Positions 15,501 through 23,636 of a DNA stretch of 64,000 bases are shown piece by piece. The DNA lies in NCBI GenBank assembly GCA_046349435.1, contig JAXMCI010000016.1, forward strand, positions 106,950 through 170,949, read 5' to 3'. The notes beneath the pieces are model-generated. The model did not search any database, was not told where the DNA came from, and saw only the letters and a list, made by a program, of their open reading frames with translations. The DNA comes from JAXMCI01 sp046349435. Lineage in GTDB: Bacteria > Pseudomonadota > Alphaproteobacteria > Dongiales > Dongiaceae. The translations under genes were made by a program, and so were the position numbers. Position 1 is the first letter of the stretch, and every line of letters begins with the position of its first letter.

Positions 15501-16275
15501 GCGCGCCTCCCAGATAGATGCGCTGTACGTCCGGGTCGCTCTGGATCTCCTCCGGCGAGCCGTGCTTGAAGATCGCGCCGTTGTGCATGACGGTGACGCG
15601 CTCGACGACGCGCAGCGCGACGTCGAGATCGTGCTCGATGATGGTGAAGCCGATATGGGCGGGCAGCGCGCCCAGGATGCCGACCAGCTCGCGCCGCTCG
15701 GCCGGCGACAGGCCGGCCGCCGGCTCGTCGAACAGGATGAAGCGCGGCGCGCCGGCCAGCGCCATGCCGATCTCGAGCTGGCGCTGCTGGCCGTGCGACA
15801 GGTCGGCGACCGGGCTCGCCTCGACCGTGTCGAGGTGCACGGCGTGGGCGAGCTCGTGGGCGCTGGCCAGCGCCGCGTCGTCGCGGCCGGGACGGCGGAA
15901 GGAGAGCCGGCCGCGGGTCACGCCGCGGGCCGCGAGATAGAGGTTGTCGAGCACCGTCAGGCGGCGGAACAGCATCGAGTTCTGGTAGGTGCGCCTGAGG
16001 CCGCGGCGGATCCGCTCGAAGGGCGGCAGCCGGGTCACGTCCTCGCCGAAGAAGCGGATGCGGCCCGCCGTCGGCGGGAAGTCGCCGGTGATGGCGTTGA
16101 ACAGCGTGGTCTTGCCGGCGCCGTTGGCCCCGAGGATGCCGCGCCGCTCGCCGGCGCGGATGGTGAGGTCGACGCGGTCGAGCGCCACCAGCGCGCCGAA
16201 GCTGCGGCTCACGCCCTCGAGCACGAGGGCGTGAGCCGCGCCGGCCTGCGCGATGCGGTGGGTAGCGGTGGTCAT
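15493..16275 (-). CDS. livG: LivG-type branched-chain/aromatic ABC ATPase
   Basis: A 260-residue ATPase of the hydrophobic amino-acid uptake (HAAT) family. Walker A GANGAGKT lies near residue 49, the signature LSHGQQRQLEIGMALA near 155, and Walker B FILFDEPAAGLSP near 177. Its Gln-containing TYQNSMLF loop is typical of LivG. ATG at 16275 is chosen because the open frame upstream adds a stretch without homology. It is paired with the LivF-Tm-1 fusion, whose start lies inside the end of this gene (8-bp overlap), so the two are translationally coupled. Substrate unknown; these systems also carry urea, amides and aromatic acids. Confidence 0.93.
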   Translation of the reverse strand: MTTATHRIAQAGAAHALVLEGVSRSFGALVALDRVDLTIRAGERRGILGANGAGKTTLFNAITGDFPPTAGRIRFFGEDVTRLPPFERIRRGLRRTYQNSMLFRRLTVLDNLYLAARGVTRGRLSFRRPGRDDAALASAHELAHAVHLDTVEASPVADLSHGQQRQLEIGMALAGAPRFILFDEPAAGLSPAERRELVGILGALPAHIGFTIIEHDLDVALRVVERVTVMHNGAIFKHGSPEEIQSDPDVQRIYLGGAHG

Positions 16276-16284
16276 GCGGCCGGG

Positions 16285-16309
16285 TCCCTTCTCCCTCGCG
16301 GGGAAGGGA
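16285..16309. repeat. Imperfect stem-loop in operon gap
   Basis: TCCCTTC-t-CCC pairs with GGG-GAAGGGA around a TCGC loop, one bulged base. It fills the 64-bp gap between the binding-protein gene and livG. On the minus strand it follows the binding-protein stop, where such hairpins often protect the upstream message and raise expression of the binding protein over the membrane parts. Confidence 0.6.
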
Positions 16310-16339
16310 GACGGGCGCACCCGCACATAGGGCCCGGCG

Positions 16340-17590
16340 CTACTTGCACTCGGGGTTGGTGCGGCTGACCGGGCCGAGCTTGAGGAACTCGTCCTCCGGC
16401 ATGCCCAGCGTCTGCGGCACCGCCGGGATCACCTTTACCACCTTGTTGTAGAGGTTGCCGTCGCTGCCCTGGGCGACCTCGGTGAGGAAGATGTCGGCAA
16501 CCGCCTGGCGGTTCTTGTCGAGCTTGACCGCGCCGGTCGGCGAGTCGACGGTCTCGCCGGCGAGCGTCTCGCGGAACTTCTTCTGGCCGTCCGAGAGGTC
16601 GCCCTTGACCGCATCGAGCGCCTGCAGCACGGCCAGCGTCGAGACGTAGTAGCCATGGGCGAAGAGCGAGGGCGACGGGAAGCCGTCCGCGAAGGCCTTC
16701 TTGTAGTCGGCGACGAAGGCCTTCCACTTCGGGTCGTCCCAGTTGTCGGCGATCGGCCCGGCCGACGGCGTGCCGACGACGTAGGTCTTCTGCTTGCCCT
16801 TGGAGCCCAGCACCGTCTGGTCGACGGTGATCGAGCCGCCGATCATCGGCTTGTCGCCGCCCGCCTGCTCGTACTGGCTGAGGAAGTTGACGGCGTCGGC
16901 GCCGCCGAGCGCGACGTAGATGGCGTCGACGTCGTCCGGGATCGAGGCGACGATGGTCGAGAAGTCCTTGTTGCCGATCGGCACCCAGAACTTGTCGACG
17001 ACGTGGCCGCCGGCCTTGCAGAAGCCGAGCATGAAGCCCAGCACCTGGGTGTAGGGGAAGGAGTAGTCCTCGGCGATCGTCACTACCTTCTTGTAGCCCT
17101 TGGTGCCGTAGGCGTACTCGCCGAGGCCGGCCTGCCACTGGGCGCCGTCGGTGGTGAAGCGGAAGAAGTTCTCCGCCGGGTCGCGCAGCGTGGTGTCCTG
17201 CGCCGCCGAGGTGCCGTTGACGAAGGTCACGCCGGGCTGGGTCTTGGCGTAGTTCTTCACCGCCAGCCCCTCGTCGCCGGAGAGCGGCCCGATCAGGATC
17301 TGCACGCCGTCCTGCTCGACCAGCTTGCGGGCCGCCTTGACGGCGCTGTCCGGCGAGGCGTCCGACGAGCCCTTGATCAGCTCGATCTTCTTGCCGCCGG
17401 CCATGTAGTTGTGCTGCTGCAGCGCCAGCTCCAGGCCGCGCATGCCGTCCTGGCCGAGCACGGTGAACGCTCCTTCGAGCGTCGCCAGCCCGCCGATCTT
17501 GATGGTGTCCTCGGCCCGGGCCGCGCCGGCATAGGCCAGCCCGGCCGCGACCGTGGCGGCCAGCAGGGCCCGTCTCGTCATTCCGCTCAT
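16340..17590 (-). CDS. LivK-type ABC solute-binding protein
   Basis: A 416-residue periplasmic binding protein of the HAAT type (PBP fold I). Its N-terminal Arg-Arg signal peptide is RRALLAATVAAGLAYAGAARA, cleaved near AEDTIKIGG. Features are GLATLEGAFTVLGQDG, LIGPLSGDEGLAVKNYA and TFVNGTSAAQDTTLRDP, the substrate-contact region. Length is slightly above the usual 370-390. It captures the substrate of the transporter encoded by its neighbours (livM 49 bp downstream). The ligand is not branched-chain amino acid by necessity; nearby hydrolases suggest an amide, ester or aromatic compound. ATG at 17590; a second ATG three codons later is possible. Confidence 0.92.
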   Translation of the reverse strand: MSGMTRRALLAATVAAGLAYAGAARAEDTIKIGGLATLEGAFTVLGQDGMRGLELALQQHNYMAGGKKIELIKGSSDASPDSAVKAARKLVEQDGVQILIGPLSGDEGLAVKNYAKTQPGVTFVNGTSAAQDTTLRDPAENFFRFTTDGAQWQAGLGEYAYGTKGYKKVVTIAEDYSFPYTQVLGFMLGFCKAGGHVVDKFWVPIGNKDFSTIVASIPDDVDAIYVALGGADAVNFLSQYEQAGGDKPMIGGSITVDQTVLGSKGKQKTYVVGTPSAGPIADNWDDPKWKAFVADYKKAFADGFPSPSLFAHGYYVSTLAVLQALDAVKGDLSDGQKKFRETLAGETVDSPTGAVKLDKNRQAVADIFLTEVAQGSDGNLYNKVVKVIPAVPQTLGMPEDEFLKLGPVSRTNPECK

Positions 17591-17639
17591 CGCCTGATCT
17601 CCTCCCTTGCGGCGCCGACCCTGCGGCGCCCGCTTGCTG

Positions 17640-18773
17640 TCAACGCCTCTGGCCGAGCCTGCCGCCGGACGAGCCGGCGGCGCGCGCCCGCGTCACGAGC
17701 TGCCGCCAGAGACCCAGCAGCCCGTCGGGCGAGAACAGGACCACCATCAGGAAGACCAGCCCGATGAGCGTGTTGAAGCGCTCGGCGGCGATCAGGTCGA
17801 TGGCGAAGTTCTCGATCAGCACGAAGACCACGGCGCCGAGGAACGGCCCGATCGGATGGCCGAGCCCGCCGAGCACCGCGATGATCAGCACGTTCAGCAC
17901 CGGCCCGGTGTCGATGGTGCCGGGCGAGACGCGGCCGTTCAGCCAGACATAGAGCACGCCGCCGAGCGCGGCGACGAAGCCCGCGGCGGTGTGCGCCATC
18001 AGCCGGTGCGCCACGACGTTGAAGCCCAGCGCGTTCATCCGCCGGGCATTGTCGCGGATCGCCTGCAGCGACAGGCCGAAGGTCGAGCGCGAGAGGTAGA
18101 GCACGGCGAGGTAGCTGAGGACCGCGATGCCGAGGCTGAGGAAGTAGAAGGGCCGCGGCGAGCGCCAGTCGATGCCGAGCACGACCGGCGCGGCCAGCCC
18201 GGCGAAGCCGCTGTGGCCGTTGAAGATCGCGTAGTTCTGCCGGGTGAAGTAGAAGAAGGCGACGCCGATCGCGATGGTGATCATGATCGTGTAGATGCCG
18301 GCGGTGCGCACCGAGAGCACGCCGATCAGGAAGGCGGCCAGCGTGGCGATGGCGAGGCTGGCCGGCACCGCCGCCCACCAGGGCCAGCCCAGGCTGATGC
18401 CGGTGTTGTTGCTGACGCCGAGGATGGCGACCATGTAGCCGGCGATCCCGGCCACCGTCATCTGCGACAGCGAGACCATGCCGCCATAGCCGGCGAGGAA
18501 CATCAGCGACAGCGCGATGACGCCGAGGAAAAGCGCCTGGGCGCCGATCTGCACCGTCCAGAAGCCGTTGGCGAAGAACGGGAAGGCGACCAGGAACAGG
18601 GCCAGCAGCAGGTAGGCGGGCCCGGTGGTGCCGACCCACTCCGGCACCGGCCGCGGCGCGGCCGCGGTGCGGGTCCAGCGGGCATGGGCCGAGGACGTCG
18701 CCGGCGCGCTGCGGCTCGCCGGCGCGGCGGCCGGCTGGCGCCAGCGCGAGGTCGAGGACCAGCGGGTGGTCAC
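17640..18773 (-). CDS. livM: LivM-type ABC permease
   Basis: A 377-residue inner-membrane permease. GTG at 18773 overlaps the livH stop as GTGA, which decides the start. The first 55 residues are polar, rich in Ser, Arg, Thr and Ala, and unusual for the family; the first membrane segment is YLLLALFLVAFPFF. Conserved features are LAGYGGMVSLSQMTVAGIAGY, the ATPase-docking AIRDNARRMNALGFNV, and AVLGGLGHPIGPFLGA near the C-terminus. It pairs with LivH to form the channel of the importer. The long polar N-terminus may be real or may indicate a later true start. Confidence 0.9.
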   Translation of the reverse strand: MTTRWSSTSRWRQPAAAPASRSAPATSSAHARWTRTAAAPRPVPEWVGTTGPAYLLLALFLVAFPFFANGFWTVQIGAQALFLGVIALSLMFLAGYGGMVSLSQMTVAGIAGYMVAILGVSNNTGISLGWPWWAAVPASLAIATLAAFLIGVLSVRTAGIYTIMITIAIGVAFFYFTRQNYAIFNGHSGFAGLAAPVVLGIDWRSPRPFYFLSLGIAVLSYLAVLYLSRSTFGLSLQAIRDNARRMNALGFNVVAHRLMAHTAAGFVAALGGVLYVWLNGRVSPGTIDTGPVLNVLIIAVLGGLGHPIGPFLGAVVFVLIENFAIDLIAAERFNTLIGLVFLMVVLFSPDGLLGLWRQLVTRARAAGSSGGRLGQRR

Positions 18774-19630
18774 GCCGGCCGCCCCATCAGCCCCTGCGGC
18801 CGGACCGCCAGCACCAGCACCATGATGACGAAGGTGTAGACGACGCCGTAGGTCGGCGAGTAGGCGAGGCCGAGCTGCTCGGCGAGCCCGATCAGCAGCG
18901 CGCCGATGGCGGCGCCGGTGACCGAGCCCATGCCGCCGACGATGACCACCACCAGCGAGGCCAGCAGATAACGGGTATCCTCGCCGGGCGCGATCGACAG
19001 CGCGGTGCCGCCGACCACCCCGGCCAGCCCCGCCAGCCCGGCGCCGATGGCGAAGGTGGTGGCGAAGACGAGCTGCACGTTGACGCCGGTCGCCGACAGC
19101 ATGCCGCGGTCGTCGACCCCGGCGCGGATCATCATGCCGATGCGGGTGCGGTTGAGGAACAGCCACAGCCCGATGCCGATGACGATGGCGGTGGCGAGCA
19201 GCACCAGCCGGTAGGTCGGGTAGGCCCGCACCAGCGGCAGCTTCGTCGCGCCGTAGAGCCAGCCGGGCGGGTCGAACTGGTAGGTCTTGCCGCCCCACAC
19301 CGCCAGCATCAGGTCGGCGAGCACGATCGACAGCCCGATCGTCACCAGGGTCTGGCGCAGGTCCTGCCCCTCCATGCGGCGGAAGATGCCGACCTGCAGC
19401 AGCACGCCGAGCGCCGCCATCGAGAGGAAGCCGGCGGCCACGCCGAGGAACCAGGACTGCGTCAGGTCGGCGACGTCGTAGCCGACATAGGCGCCGAGCA
19501 GGAACAGCGAGCCGTGCGCCAGGTTGACGTTGCGCATCAGCCCGAAGACCAGCGTGAAGCCGCTGGCCACCAGGAAATAGAGGGCGGCGAGCGTCAGCCC
19601 GTTCATCACCGTGAGCAGGAAGAGACGCAT
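18770..19630 (-). CDS. livH: LivH-type ABC permease
   Basis: A 286-residue permease with about eight hydrophobic segments. It opens with VMNGLTLAALYFLVASGFTLVFGLMRNVNLAHGSLF, the signature of LivH proteins, and contains RAGVDDRGMLSATGVNV (ATPase contact) and VVVIVGGMGSVTGAAIGALLIG. ATG at 19630 lies 35 bp after the amidohydrolase stop. The last four bases (GTGA) are shared with the livM start. It forms the transmembrane channel together with LivM. Confidence 0.94.
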   Translation of the reverse strand: MRLFLLTVMNGLTLAALYFLVASGFTLVFGLMRNVNLAHGSLFLLGAYVGYDVADLTQSWFLGVAAGFLSMAALGVLLQVGIFRRMEGQDLRQTLVTIGLSIVLADLMLAVWGGKTYQFDPPGWLYGATKLPLVRAYPTYRLVLLATAIVIGIGLWLFLNRTRIGMMIRAGVDDRGMLSATGVNVQLVFATTFAIGAGLAGLAGVVGGTALSIAPGEDTRYLLASLVVVIVGGMGSVTGAAIGALLIGLAEQLGLAYSPTYGVVYTFVIMVLVLAVRPQGLMGRPA

Positions 19631-19665
19631 GCCGCCCCGCCGGTCCCGGCCCCGCCCCGGCCGCC

Positions 19666-20943
19666 TCAGACCGCCAGCCGGGCGCGCTGCGGCCGCATCT
19701 CCGGCATGCGGAAGAACTCGCCGTCCTTCATCACCGCGAGCAGCCGGTTGCGGTCCTGCAGGATGCGGATGTTGGAGACCGGGTCGCCGTCGACCAGGAT
19801 CATGTCGGCGAGGTAGCCGGGCTTGAGCTGCCCGAGCTCGCCCGGCCGGCCCATGATCTCGCCGCCGAGCTTCGTGCAGGAGATCAGCGCCTCCATCGGC
19901 GTGAACCCCACCATGTCGACGAAGTACTCGAGGTCCTTGGCGTTGGTGCCGTGCGGCGTCCAGGCGAAGCCGTAGTCGCCGCCGGGCAGCACGCGGATGC
20001 CGCGGCGGCGCATCTTGCGCATCGTCTCGACGGCGATCTCCAGCTCGCGCGCGTAGTAGAGGCCGAGCTGCGAATCCGGCTTGATGCCGAACGGCCCGGC
20101 ATTGCGCGCCGTGTTCACCAGCCAGCCCAGCCCCGGCGCGACGAAGTGCTTGTCCTTGCTGGCCTCGAGCAGGTCGAGCGTCTCCTCGCTGCAGTAGGAG
20201 GCGTGGTAGATGATCTCGATCCCGTGCTTGATGCACATCCGCACCGACTGGTCGGAGCGGGCATGGGCGCAGACCCGCAGGCCCCGCACCCGCGCTTCCT
20301 TCACCGCCATGGCGACCTCCTCCTCGGCCATCGGCGTCTCCTGGGCGGCGCAGCTCGTCATCTCCTCGCCGGAGAGGTTGAGCTTGATCAGGTCGCAGCC
20401 ATACTTGATGAAGGTGCGCACCGCCTTGCGCATCTCCTCCGGACCGGTGACGACCCAGCCGAAGGACAGCTCCTTGACGTCGACATGCGGCGGCGTGGTG
20501 TCGCCGAGCCCGCCCAGCGTGGCGATCTCCTGGCTGTTGGCGAGGTAGCGCGGGCCGGGAATCAGGCCGCTGTCGATGGCGTTGCGGATCACCACGTCGA
20601 GCCGCGGCTTGGCCGCCGCCGCGCCGACGCAGGAGGTGAAGCCCATGTCGATGTAGGTGCGCGCCACGTTGGCCGAGAACAGCGTGTGCTCCTCCGGCGG
20701 CATGCGGAAGATGGCGTCGAGGCTGGCGGCGTTGTTCCAGGAGAAGTGGGTGTGCGCCTCGGTCAGGCCCGGCATCAGGGTGGCGCCGGCGCCGTCGATC
20801 ACCGTGTGGCCGTTCGGCGTCACCGTCCGGCTGCCGCGCGCCACGCTCCGGATGCGGTTGCCCTGGATCTGCACCTCGCCGAGATAGGGGTGCTCGCCGC
20901 TGCCGTCGAGGATGCGCACGTTGGTGAAGAGGTAGCTGCCCAT
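19666..20943 (-). CDS. Metal-dependent amidohydrolase
   Basis: A 425-residue enzyme of the amidohydrolase superfamily, imidazolonepropionase/prolidase-like branch. The metal ligands are visible: EAHTHF (H64, H66), the Lys of LIKLNLSGEE that can be carboxylated, VCAHARSD and IIYHASY for the later His pair, and the Asp of LPGGDYGFAW. The N-terminal beta-sandwich starts LFTNVRILDGSGE and the C-terminus closes with LKPGYLADMILVDGDP. It probably hydrolyses a cyclic or linear amide, carbamate or lactam in the cytoplasm. It sits between the alpha/beta hydrolase gene and livH, so its substrate is probably what the LIV-type system imports. Confidence 0.9.
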   Translation of the reverse strand: MGSYLFTNVRILDGSGEHPYLGEVQIQGNRIRSVARGSRTVTPNGHTVIDGAGATLMPGLTEAHTHFSWNNAASLDAIFRMPPEEHTLFSANVARTYIDMGFTSCVGAAAAKPRLDVVIRNAIDSGLIPGPRYLANSQEIATLGGLGDTTPPHVDVKELSFGWVVTGPEEMRKAVRTFIKYGCDLIKLNLSGEEMTSCAAQETPMAEEEVAMAVKEARVRGLRVCAHARSDQSVRMCIKHGIEIIYHASYCSEETLDLLEASKDKHFVAPGLGWLVNTARNAGPFGIKPDSQLGLYYARELEIAVETMRKMRRRGIRVLPGGDYGFAWTPHGTNAKDLEYFVDMVGFTPMEALISCTKLGGEIMGRPGELGQLKPGYLADMILVDGDPVSNIRILQDRNRLLAVMKDGEFFRMPEMRPQRARLAV

Positions 20944-20988
20944 CTTCGTCTCCTCCTGAGTCGAGGCGGCGGCCGGCTTCCCGCCGGC

Positions 20989-21765
20989 TCAGGCCCGTCC
21001 CGCGTAGAGCTCGCCGAGCGTCCGGCTGCACTCGGACCAGCGCTCGATCGTCGCCCAGTGCCCGCAGCGCTCCAGCACCTGGACCCGGGCCCCCGGCAGC
21101 CGCTCCGCCATGGCGCGGACCGCCGAGGGCGGCGCGATCGGGTCCTCGTCGCCGGTGACCAGCAGCGCCGGGCAGCGGATCCGCCCGATCTCGGCCGGCT
21201 GGGCGGCGGCGAGCGCCTCGCAGGTGAGCGCGTAGCCCTCCGGATCCTGCCGCATCAGCAGCTCGCGCACCAGCGCCGCGCCGACCGGGTTGCGGGTCCG
21301 GCTGTCGCCCGACAGCGTGCCCAGCACGATCGCCGCGGCGATGCCCGCCATGCCCTCGCCGCGGGCCTGGCGGGCGCGCTCGCGGATCGCCGCACGGTTG
21401 GCCTCGGGCGGCGCCAGCAGCGGGCCGAACAGCGCCAGCGAGCGGACCAGCCGCGGGCTGTCGACGGCGAGATGCTGGCAGAGGATGGTGCCGAGCGAAT
21501 GGCCGACGAGATGCGCCCGCTCGATGCCGAGCACCTCGGCCATGCGGCGCAGCCGGGCGACCCAGGCGGGGATCGAGGCGTCGCCGCCGGGGCGCGAGCG
21601 GCCGGAGCCCGGCAGGTCGGGGCGGACCAGGCGGAAGCGGCCGCCGAGCGCCGCCAGCTGCGGCTGGAAGACGTTGGAGCTGCCGCCCAGCCCGTGCACC
21701 AGGATGACGGCGTCCCCCTGCCCCTCGACCTCGACCGCCATGCGCTCGATGATCTGGGTGCTCAT
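20989..21765 (-). CDS. Alpha/beta-hydrolase
   Basis: A 258-residue alpha/beta-hydrolase. It has the oxyanion region VHGLGGSSNVF (about 24-34), the nucleophile elbow GHSLG (Ser near 93), the acid in TGDEDPIAPP and the terminal His in ERCGHWATIERW, a complete catalytic triad. It resembles the 3-oxoadipate enol-lactonase/BioH type. ATG at 21765 overlaps the FAH-family stop as ATGA, showing coupling. It probably cleaves an ester, lactone or C-C bond in the same pathway as the FAH-family enzyme. The exact substrate is not readable. Confidence 0.9.
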   Translation of the reverse strand: MSTQIIERMAVEVEGQGDAVILVHGLGGSSNVFQPQLAALGGRFRLVRPDLPGSGRSRPGGDASIPAWVARLRRMAEVLGIERAHLVGHSLGTILCQHLAVDSPRLVRSLALFGPLLAPPEANRAAIRERARQARGEGMAGIAAAIVLGTLSGDSRTRNPVGAALVRELLMRQDPEGYALTCEALAAAQPAEIGRIRCPALLVTGDEDPIAPPSAVRAMAERLPGARVQVLERCGHWATIERWSECSRTLGELYAGRA

Positions 21766-22628
21766 GGGCGGGCCTGGACCGGGTTCTCCAGCACGCCGAT
21801 GCCGCCGATCTCGATGCGCACCCGGTCGCCCGGCTGCAGGTACTTCGGCGGGTCGAAGCCGATGCCGACGCCGACCGGCGTGCCGGTGGCGATGACGTCG
21901 CCGGGCAGCAGCGTGAGGCCGGCCGAGATCGTCGCGATCAGCGTCGGCACGTCGAAGATCAGCTGGCGGGTGTTGGCGTCCTGGCGCAGCTCGTCATTGA
22001 CCCAGCAGCGCACCCGCGTGTCGCGCAGGTCGATCTCGTCGGCGGTGGCGAGCCACGGCCCCATCGGGCAGAAGCTGTCCTGCGACTTGCCGAGCAGCCA
22101 CTGCTTGTGGCGGCCCTGCAGGTCGCGCGCCGTCACGTCGTTGACGATGGTGTAGCCGTAGACGTGGTCGAGCGCGGCCGCCCGGCCGATGCCGCGGCCG
22201 CCCTTGCCGATCACCACCGCGAGCTCGGCCTCGTAGTCGATCGCCGTGCTGACGCCGGCGTCGACCAGGATCGGCCGGCCCGGGCCGACGACGCATTCCG
22301 GAACCTTGGAGAAGATGATCGGGTGGTCCGGCACGGCGCCGCCGGCGGCGCTGGAATCGAAGCCGCTGCGGGCGAACTCCAGGGCGTGCTCGTGATAGTT
22401 CTTGCCGACGCAGAAGATGTTGCGCACCGGGCGCGGCACCGGCGCCTCGAGCGTCACCCGGTCGAGCGCGATCGGCGTGCCGGCCGCGGGCAGCCGCGCC
22501 GCGCCGATCAGCGCGAGGACGCCCTGCTCCGCCGCGGAGCCGAGATCGAGCGGCTCGAGCGCCGCGCCGTCCGCCGTCAGGCGCCCGACCTGGCGCCGTC
22601 CGCCGGCGCGAAAGCATGCGAGCCGCAT
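21762..22628 (-). CDS. Fumarylacetoacetate hydrolase-family enzyme
   Basis: A 288-residue FAH/HpcE-family enzyme. The core begins at NIFCVGKNYHEHALEF (about 70). Metal-binding residues sit in YEAELAVVIGKGG and NDVTARDLQ, and the C-terminal part has GDVIATGTPVGVG. Members hydrolyse acylpyruvates or decarboxylate and isomerise 2-oxo acids at the end of aromatic and sugar pathways. It is the promoter-proximal gene of the twelve-gene minus-strand unit, divergent from the GntR regulator with 119 bp between the start codons. ATG at 22628. Confidence 0.93.
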   Translation of the reverse strand: MRLACFRAGGRRQVGRLTADGAALEPLDLGSAAEQGVLALIGAARLPAAGTPIALDRVTLEAPVPRPVRNIFCVGKNYHEHALEFARSGFDSSAAGGAVPDHPIIFSKVPECVVGPGRPILVDAGVSTAIDYEAELAVVIGKGGRGIGRAAALDHVYGYTIVNDVTARDLQGRHKQWLLGKSQDSFCPMGPWLATADEIDLRDTRVRCWVNDELRQDANTRQLIFDVPTLIATISAGLTLLPGDVIATGTPVGVGIGFDPPKYLQPGDRVRIEIGGIGVLENPVQARP

Positions 22629-22654
22629 TCACCTCCCCGTGAGCCGAGGCAAGC

Positions 22655-22670
22655 CAATGTTGAACCATTG
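22655..22670. promoter_or_regulatory. Candidate operator in divergent promoter region
   Basis: Inverted repeat CAATG-TTGAAC-CATTG in the 119-bp gap between the FAH-family gene and the divergent gntR gene. The size and symmetry suit a GntR/FadR-type dimer. A weak -35-like TTGAAC lies in its centre. Function is inferred from position only. Confidence 0.45.
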
Positions 22671-22747
22671 AGCCGTCTGGTCTAGCGTAATCTCCGGCCG
22701 GTGCGGGAGTCAACGCGAGCCGCACCCAGAGCGGGAAGGAGGCTGGC

Positions 22748-23425
22748 ATGGCGGGGGAGCCGGGCGGCCGCGGCGCCGAGCACGTCACCGCCGACATCCT
22801 GCGCCGCATCGACAGCGGCGAATGGCCCGACGGCTTCCGCGTGCCGCCGGAGCGCGAGCTGGCGGCAACCTACGGCATTGCGCGCAACACGGTGCGCCGC
22901 GCCCTGCTGGCGCTGGACGGCCGGCTGGTGCGCATCGTCGGCCGCGGCACCTATGTGCGCGGCGGCGCCGACGGCCCGGCCGGCGCCGAGCGGCTGAAGC
23001 AGGCGAGCCCGGCCGACCTGATGGAGGTGCGGCTGATCATCGAGCCGCAGGCCGCCGCGCTGGCGGCGCGGCGCGCCACCGCCGAGGAGCTGGCGGCGAT
23101 CGAGGGGCTGCTCGCCCGCAGCCTCGCGGCGCGCGGCGTCGCCGCCTTCGAGACCTGGGACGCGGCGCTGCACCTCGCCATCTTCCGCGCCACCAAGAAC
23201 GCGCTGCTGATCGACTATTGCGAGGCGATCAACGCCGCCCGCCACCAGCCGCACTGGCACCGCCTGAAGCAGAAGAGCGCCACCGAGGAGCGCCGCCGGC
23301 AATACGATGCCGATCACGCGGCGATCGTCGCCGCCCTGCTCCGCCGCGACGCCGAGGCCGCCCGCCGCCTGCAGCACCGTCACCTCTCCCGGGTCAGCAC
23401 CAACCTGTTCGCGCTGGACGCATAA
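22748..23425 (+). CDS. GntR/FadR-family transcriptional regulator
   Basis: A 225-residue regulator. The winged helix at about 12-68 reads VTADILRRIDSGEWPDGFRVPPERELAATYGIARNTVRRAL, followed by the wing GRGTYVRGG. The C-terminal all-helical FCD domain (about 85-215) starts DLMEVRLIIEPQAAALAARRAT and includes the metal or ligand-binding His in DADHAAIVAAL. FCD proteins sense carboxylic acids. It is divergent from the twelve-gene catabolic unit and most likely controls it through the 22629-22747 region. ATG at 22748 with GGGAAGGAGG upstream. Confidence 0.93.
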   Translation: MAGEPGGRGAEHVTADILRRIDSGEWPDGFRVPPERELAATYGIARNTVRRALLALDGRLVRIVGRGTYVRGGADGPAGAERLKQASPADLMEVRLIIEPQAAALAARRATAEELAAIEGLLARSLAARGVAAFETWDAALHLAIFRATKNALLIDYCEAINAARHQPHWHRLKQKSATEERRRQYDADHAAIVAALLRRDAEAARRLQHRHLSRVSTNLFALDA

Positions 23426-23473
23426 GGCGTGCGCGACCGCCTATGAACGTGCAGGTCGTTGTTCGCCACCCTG

Positions 23474-23550
23474 ATGCTTCGACAGGCTCAGCATGAGGCC
23501 GGAGAGGCCGCGCGCGCCTCTCTGAACCTCGTCCTGAGCTTGTCGAAGGG
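23474..23550. repeat. Inverted pair of REP-like palindromic units
   Basis: Unit A (23475-23498, core CTTCGACAGGCTCAG) and unit B (23527-23550, core CTGAGCTTGTCGAAG) face each other. Reverse-complemented B matches A at 19 of 24 positions. This core is a widespread intergenic repeat of GC-rich alphaproteobacteria. The pair lies between convergent gene ends (gntR and the MFS gene). Confidence 0.8.
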
Positions 23551-23597
23551 CGAGGTCGGCACGGCGGCCGCCGCTGGCCGTGAGGGGAATGCAGCCC

Positions 23598-23624
23598 CAT
23601 TCTCCTCAGAAGATGAGGAGAATG
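23598..23624. terminator. Stem-loop between convergent genes
   Basis: Perfect 10-bp stem CATTCTCCTC / GAGGAGAATG with a 7-nt loop, 13 bp beyond the MFS stop and 173 bp beyond the gntR stop. It is less GC-rich than the other hairpins and could end transcription from either side, but no clear T-tract follows, so the terminator call is tentative. Confidence 0.45.
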
Positions 23625-23636
23625 CCGGGACCTCTC

